DNA of 64,000 nt. It comes from Neisseria montereyensis. GTDB lineage: Bacteria; Pseudomonadota; Gammaproteobacteria; Burkholderiales; Neisseriaceae. Position numbers and translations under genes: made by a program. Below are positions 60,578 to 64,000 of the stretch, in pieces; position 1 is the stretch's first letter, and each line of letters begins with the position of its first letter. Location: assembly GCF_024834045.1 (NCBI RefSeq), contig NZ_JANUXW010000001.1:124001-188000 (forward strand). Direction: 5' to 3'. The notes beneath the pieces were generated by a model that was not told where the DNA came from, did not search any database, and was given only the letters and a program-made list of their open reading frames with translations.

Positions 60578-61120
60578 TTATTGAATCAGTTTGGATACGG
60601 TTTTGAATACGGGATGTTTGGCATCGCCCAGCAGTTGGAACAGCAGGCTTTCAACATTGGACACCACGGCACCGGCGGCCTGCATTTGCTCTAAGGCATT
60701 GGTTTTATTAGCGGGTGCGCGTGATGTGGTGCATTCAAAGGGTACATAAACGTTCAGGCCGGCAGAGCGCATATCCAATACGGTTTGCAACATGCAAACA
60801 TGGGTTTCGGCACCAATCAAAATCACATTTTCGGCATGGTGCTTCTCTAATGCCTCTTTGATTTCGGGCAGGAAAGCGGAAAACAGGGTTTTTTCAAATA
60901 TCGGTACACCGTCGAGCAGCAGGCGGATGGCGGGAACGGTATGCCCTAAGCCTTTCGGATATTGCTCCGTAGCCAGCAGCGGGATACCGATGGCCTGTAA
61001 ACCTTGTAGCAATACTCTGCTGCGTTCGACCATGGTGTCGGCATCGGCCAATACGGGATTCAGGCGTTCTTGAATATCGATCACGATACAGACGGTGTTG
61101 TTTTGGTGAAGTTGGGGCAT
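60578..61120 (-). CDS. Isochorismatase-family cysteine hydrolase
   Basis: A 180-residue hydrolase with AGGAGAA before the ATG. The catalytic triad positions are visible: Asp in VIDIQERL (near residue 16), Lys in EQYPKGLG region (near 83-105) and Cys in GAETHVCMLQTVLD (near 113). The pattern is closest to YcaC/nicotinamidase-like members of unknown substrate. It is minus-strand, single, and divergent from pgaA. The exact activity cannot be given. Confidence 0.85.
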   Translation of the reverse strand: MPQLHQNNTVCIVIDIQERLNPVLADADTMVERSRVLLQGLQAIGIPLLATEQYPKGLGHTVPAIRLLLDGVPIFEKTLFSAFLPEIKEALEKHHAENVILIGAETHVCMLQTVLDMRSAGLNVYVPFECTTSRAPANKTNALEQMQAAGAVVSNVESLLFQLLGDAKHPVFKTVSKLIQ

Positions 61121-61661
61121 CTTTTTCTCCTTGGTTTATCTGTTTTATAGATTGGTTGGGTTGTCGGTTTTTCAGACGGCTTGATGTTTCGGTTAAACCG
61201 GAAATATAAATATTTGAATAAATTATTTTATATGTATATTAAATTTACCTATTTATATGGGGGTTGTCAGCCTTAACTTGTTTTTAAGTAGATATTGTGC
61301 GCGAAAGTAGCGAGATGAACAAGTAATATGGTGAATGTCTATTTTTTAAATTATCTAATTAAATTATATTTGAATAAATGAATATTTATATAAGTTATTT
61401 ATTTTAGTGCAATTATACCAAAACTGGCGATAATTCCGCCAAGTCGGTAATTCGACCGTTTAAGTGTTACTCAAGCAATCTTTAGCTAAATTGATATAAG
61501 CTTTCTAATAATAAATTCTCAGTTTGACTATTTGTTTTGGATATTTTCCTGTATCGCTAAAACATTCTATTTAATCTTTTTAATACAACTGCCAATATGC
61601 AAAAAGCATTTAAGATGCAGATTATTAAAGTATAAACATTTTTAAAAGCCCTCTTCATATT
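61121..61661. other. AT-rich intergenic region upstream of pgaA
   Basis: About 540 bp, very AT-rich, with no DUS. Two small hairpin-forming segments lie side by side (TGGCG/CGCCA at 61435-61451 and CGGT/ACCG just after), about 200 bases before pgaA. No gene and no convincing promoter pair are seen. Confidence 0.45.
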
Positions 61662-64000
61662 ATGAGCCGAATCCACCCATTCTCATTTTGTGTGGTCGCT
61701 ATTTTGGCGTCCGTACCTTATGCCGTTTCACAAGATATTCAAGCCGAGCGCGAGCATTGGGCTTTACATGCACGCAATGGAGCCGCCCAATTGGCCGAAG
61801 CTGCCGCGCAAATGGAAAAACTGTATGCGCAAAGCGGCGATGCGAAAGTGAGGGCAGATTTAATCGCTTTACTGCTGCGTCAGAATAAATCTGCCGAAGC
61901 GTTGGCGGTGTGCCCGACGTGTGCGGTAACGGATTATGCGCCGGACGAATTGGAAAATCTCGGTAAGGCGGCAAGAAATGTCCGCCAACCCCGTTTGGCC
62001 TATGATTTATACAGTCAGCTCCAAATTAAAATGCCTGCCGGTAAAGTCGGTTATTTGGGAGCGGCTTTAGCGGCGACGGATGCGGCCGAATATGCAGCGG
62101 CTAAAAATCAGATTGAAGCTTACAAGCAGCGTTTTGGAGACGATGCGGATATACGACAGGCTGAAAATTATCTAAATCAGTTTATCTTGCCATTGTCCGT
62201 GCAGTTGGTGCAACAGCAGAAGCAGTTGGAAGCCAATCCGGAAAGTCGTGACAATGTATTGGCTTTATACCGTACCGCAGCGCGGATGCAACTCTTTCCG
62301 CTTCAAGAACGGTTGATGGAGCGTTATCCGAATTATTTTAACGAACAGGATAAATTGTGGTTGGAAGCCACGGAGGCCGCTATATCGCTGCGTGCTTCGC
62401 GCAGTGCGGGACATTCACCAAAAATACAAGAGGCTTACCAACGTCTAAGTGCCGTTGTCGATAAAACGGTACCGGGTACGGGCATTCACACTCAGGCTTT
62501 GCGCGACCGTATGGCTGCAGCAGTTGCTGTTGGTAAAAATAAGCAGGCTTTGGAAGATTACCGTATTTTGGAAAAGCAAGGCGTGCAACCGCCTTATGTA
62601 CAGAAAGAGTATGTCCAAGCTTTGTTAATGTCCGGCAGTCCCAATAAAGCGGGGCCTATATTGGATGCCGAGAGAAAGCGGCAGGAAAGCACGAAAAGCG
62701 GCAAGATTAATCCGGAGCTGGTTGAGCTGCTGGTTCGTAAAGAGTCGGATTTAATGCATTTCGATAAGGCCGAAGAAAATGTCAAATTATGGAATACAAG
62801 TCAATATATTCCTGATTTTACACATAATGTTCAAATTAAAAATCCATATTATGAGACTGCATATTTTTGGAATGCCCGCCTGAAAGCGTGGAAAGGTGAT
62901 GCAAAAGGTGCGCAGGTGTTGATGGATAGCTGGCTTGACGAGCATCCCGCCGATCCGTGGGCCATGATATTGCAGGGTGAATTTAAGCAGTCAGACGGTA
63001 AAGAAGATGAGGCGGTGGCTTATTTTGATGAAGCACGCGAGTATTTGCCGGAACGGGAACAACAATTTATAGATGCCAAATCGGCAACAGCCTATATGGC
63101 CGCAGGCAATTGGTCTGCCGTTAATGACTTGGCCATAGGATTATCACGCGATGAAGTCGGCCTCAATGATTTTTGGCGAGCCTATGATTTGGAACGTGCG
63201 GCACAACTGAATATTTCCGGTTCCGCAATGAAAGCGACTTCACCGGAAGACGGTACGGAATGGAGCGAGACCATGCAATTATATAGTCCGCGCAGCCGTG
63301 AAGGGCATCGTGCTTATGTGCTTCAACAGCGTATTCATGTTCCTAATCACGGTGATCAATTGGCAAGCGGCCGCGTCGGCGCAGGCCTAGAAGTAAATTT
63401 GCATCCGTTTGTGGTTCAGGCGGAAGCAGGTCGGGGAACCCAGCTCAACGATAAAGGCTATGGCTCTTTGGGTGTGGACTATCGTGTAAATGATGATTTA
63501 AGCCTGAATGCCCGCGCTGCTATCAATAGTGAAAACACACCGGTCAAAGCGTTAAAGCAAGGTGTGTATGCCGATGAATATTCGATTGGTGCAAGGTATA
63601 ACCCTTCGGCCAAAACAACGGTTGGTGCAAGTGCCGGTATCTTCAAGTTTGATGACGGCAATACCCGCAAGAGTGCCGGTATTTGGCTGAATCATAATAT
63701 TTTCCAATATAACCGTTGGAAGTTAGACGGTTCTTTATCTGCCGACTATGGCAGAAATAAAAATATTCCCGAAGCATTTTATTATAACCCTGAAAAGAAT
63801 AAGAGTTTTGATGGTCTCTTGGCTCTGACTTATACCATTCCGATGGACAACCAAATTATTTTCAGACAAACCCTAAGCGGCGGCGCAGGGCGCTATAGCC
63901 AAACGGGACGGAAAACCGAAAACACTTGGCAGATTAAATACGGGCATGGTTGGAGCTTCGGTCGTCGCGCGGTATTGGGATATGAATTCGGCCGTCGTCA
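61662..64000 (+). CDS. pgaA: PgaA-like outer-membrane porin for poly-beta-1,6-N-acetylglucosamine, 3' end outside window
   Basis: The frame is open from ATG 61662 to the edge (about 779 codons; E. coli PgaA has about 807). A signal peptide (PFSFCVVAILASVPYAVSQ) is followed by a helical, TPR-rich periplasmic half (about residues 30-500; DIQAEREHWALHARNGAAQL and repeated 34-residue-like helices), and a beta-barrel half from about residue 530 with alternating polar/hydrophobic strands (GRVGAGLEVNLHPFVVQAEAG, in shorter parts: GAGLEVNLHPFVVQAE and FYYNPEKNKSF). PgaA carries the polysaccharide used for biofilm through the outer membrane; pgaBCD would be expected downstream. No clear ribosome binding site is seen. 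The last barrel strands are outside the window. Confidence 0.85.
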   Translation, partial: MSRIHPFSFCVVAILASVPYAVSQDIQAEREHWALHARNGAAQLAEAAAQMEKLYAQSGDAKVRADLIALLLRQNKSAEALAVCPTCAVTDYAPDELENLGKAARNVRQPRLAYDLYSQLQIKMPAGKVGYLGAALAATDAAEYAAAKNQIEAYKQRFGDDADIRQAENYLNQFILPLSVQLVQQQKQLEANPESRDNVLALYRTAARMQLFPLQERLMERYPNYFNEQDKLWLEATEAAISLRASRSAGHSPKIQEAYQRLSAVVDKTVPGTGIHTQALRDRMAAAVAVGKNKQALEDYRILEKQGVQPPYVQKEYVQALLMSGSPNKAGPILDAERKRQESTKSGKINPELVELLVRKESDLMHFDKAEENVKLWNTSQYIPDFTHNVQIKNPYYETAYFWNARLKAWKGDAKGAQVLMDSWLDEHPADPWAMILQGEFKQSDGKEDEAVAYFDEAREYLPEREQQFIDAKSATAYMAAGNWSAVNDLAIGLSRDEVGLNDFWRAYDLERAAQLNISGSAMKATSPEDGTEWSETMQLYSPRSREGHRAYVLQQRIHVPNHGDQLASGRVGAGLEVNLHPFVVQAEAGRGTQLNDKGYGSLGVDYRVNDDLSLNARAAINSENTPVKALKQGVYADEYSIGARYNPSAKTTVGASAGIFKFDDGNTRKSAGIWLNHNIFQYNRWKLDGSLSADYGRNKNIPEAFYYNPEKNKSFDGLLALTYTIPMDNQIIFRQTLSGGAGRYSQTGRKTENTWQIKYGHGWSFGRRAVLGYEFGRR

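Overview
The window is a chromosomal segment of a Neisseria-type betaproteobacterium. The main evidence is the neisserial DNA uptake sequence (DUS), present many times singly and as inverted pairs at gene ends. Most copies are the AG form (AGGCCGTCTGAA); the AT form typical of N. meningitidis and N. gonorrhoeae (ATGCCGTCTGAA) is a minority, for example at 10492 and 13425. Gene order also matches my memory of meningococcal blocks (the ispZ-yciI-bolA-PPIase-PPIase run next to tspA/fimV, and the suc-gltA-sdh cluster). I read it as a commensal-type Neisseria or close relative; the species cannot be fixed from the sequence alone.

Layout. 1-4640: the macromolecular synthesis operon on the minus strand (rpsU, yqeY, dnaG, rpoD), with rpoD cut by the window edge. 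4793-7610: a minus-strand operon of ispZ/yciB, yciI-like, bolA and two exported parvulin-like proteins. 7901-10471: fimV/tspA. 10597-12383: divergent trmJ and suhB. 12443-19261: a CcoI-type copper P-ATPase, a 56-residue membrane ORF, prfC, holC and serS. 19611-30669: a long minus-strand TCA cluster (sdhC, D, A, B, sdhE, gltA, sucA, sucB, a small lipoprotein, lpdA). 31257-32237: mdh, divergent from sdhC. 32939-40436: nitrogen assimilation (gltB, gltD, glnA), followed by a tRNA with CAU anticodon. 40834-46011: ubiD, a membrane-anchored EEP-family protein and ftsK. 46379-52488: a DUF302 lipoprotein, an M48 protease/lemA pair, hemW, rdgB, a small membrane protein and rnhA. 52578-61120: selO, an SDR oxidoreductase, a cytochrome c' lipoprotein, a CPA2 antiporter, glnE and an isochorismatase-family hydrolase. 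61662-64000: the first ~779 codons of a pgaA-like exporter of poly-N-acetylglucosamine.

How it fits together. The TCA genes turn citrate and 2-oxoglutarate into succinate, fumarate and reducing power. GltBD and GlnA take 2-oxoglutarate into glutamate and glutamine, and GlnE, about 17 kb away, is the enzyme that switches GlnA by adenylylation. I see no mobile element, prophage, CRISPR array, Correia-type repeat or defence island.

The most interesting signals are non-coding: a 10-nt perfect complement of the 16S rRNA tail in the rpsU leader; a near-perfect rRNA-type boxA in the suhB leader; a structured, possibly free-standing RNA between sdhC and mdh; and a 22-bp perfect inverted repeat upstream of gltB. 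No wholly new protein system is evident.
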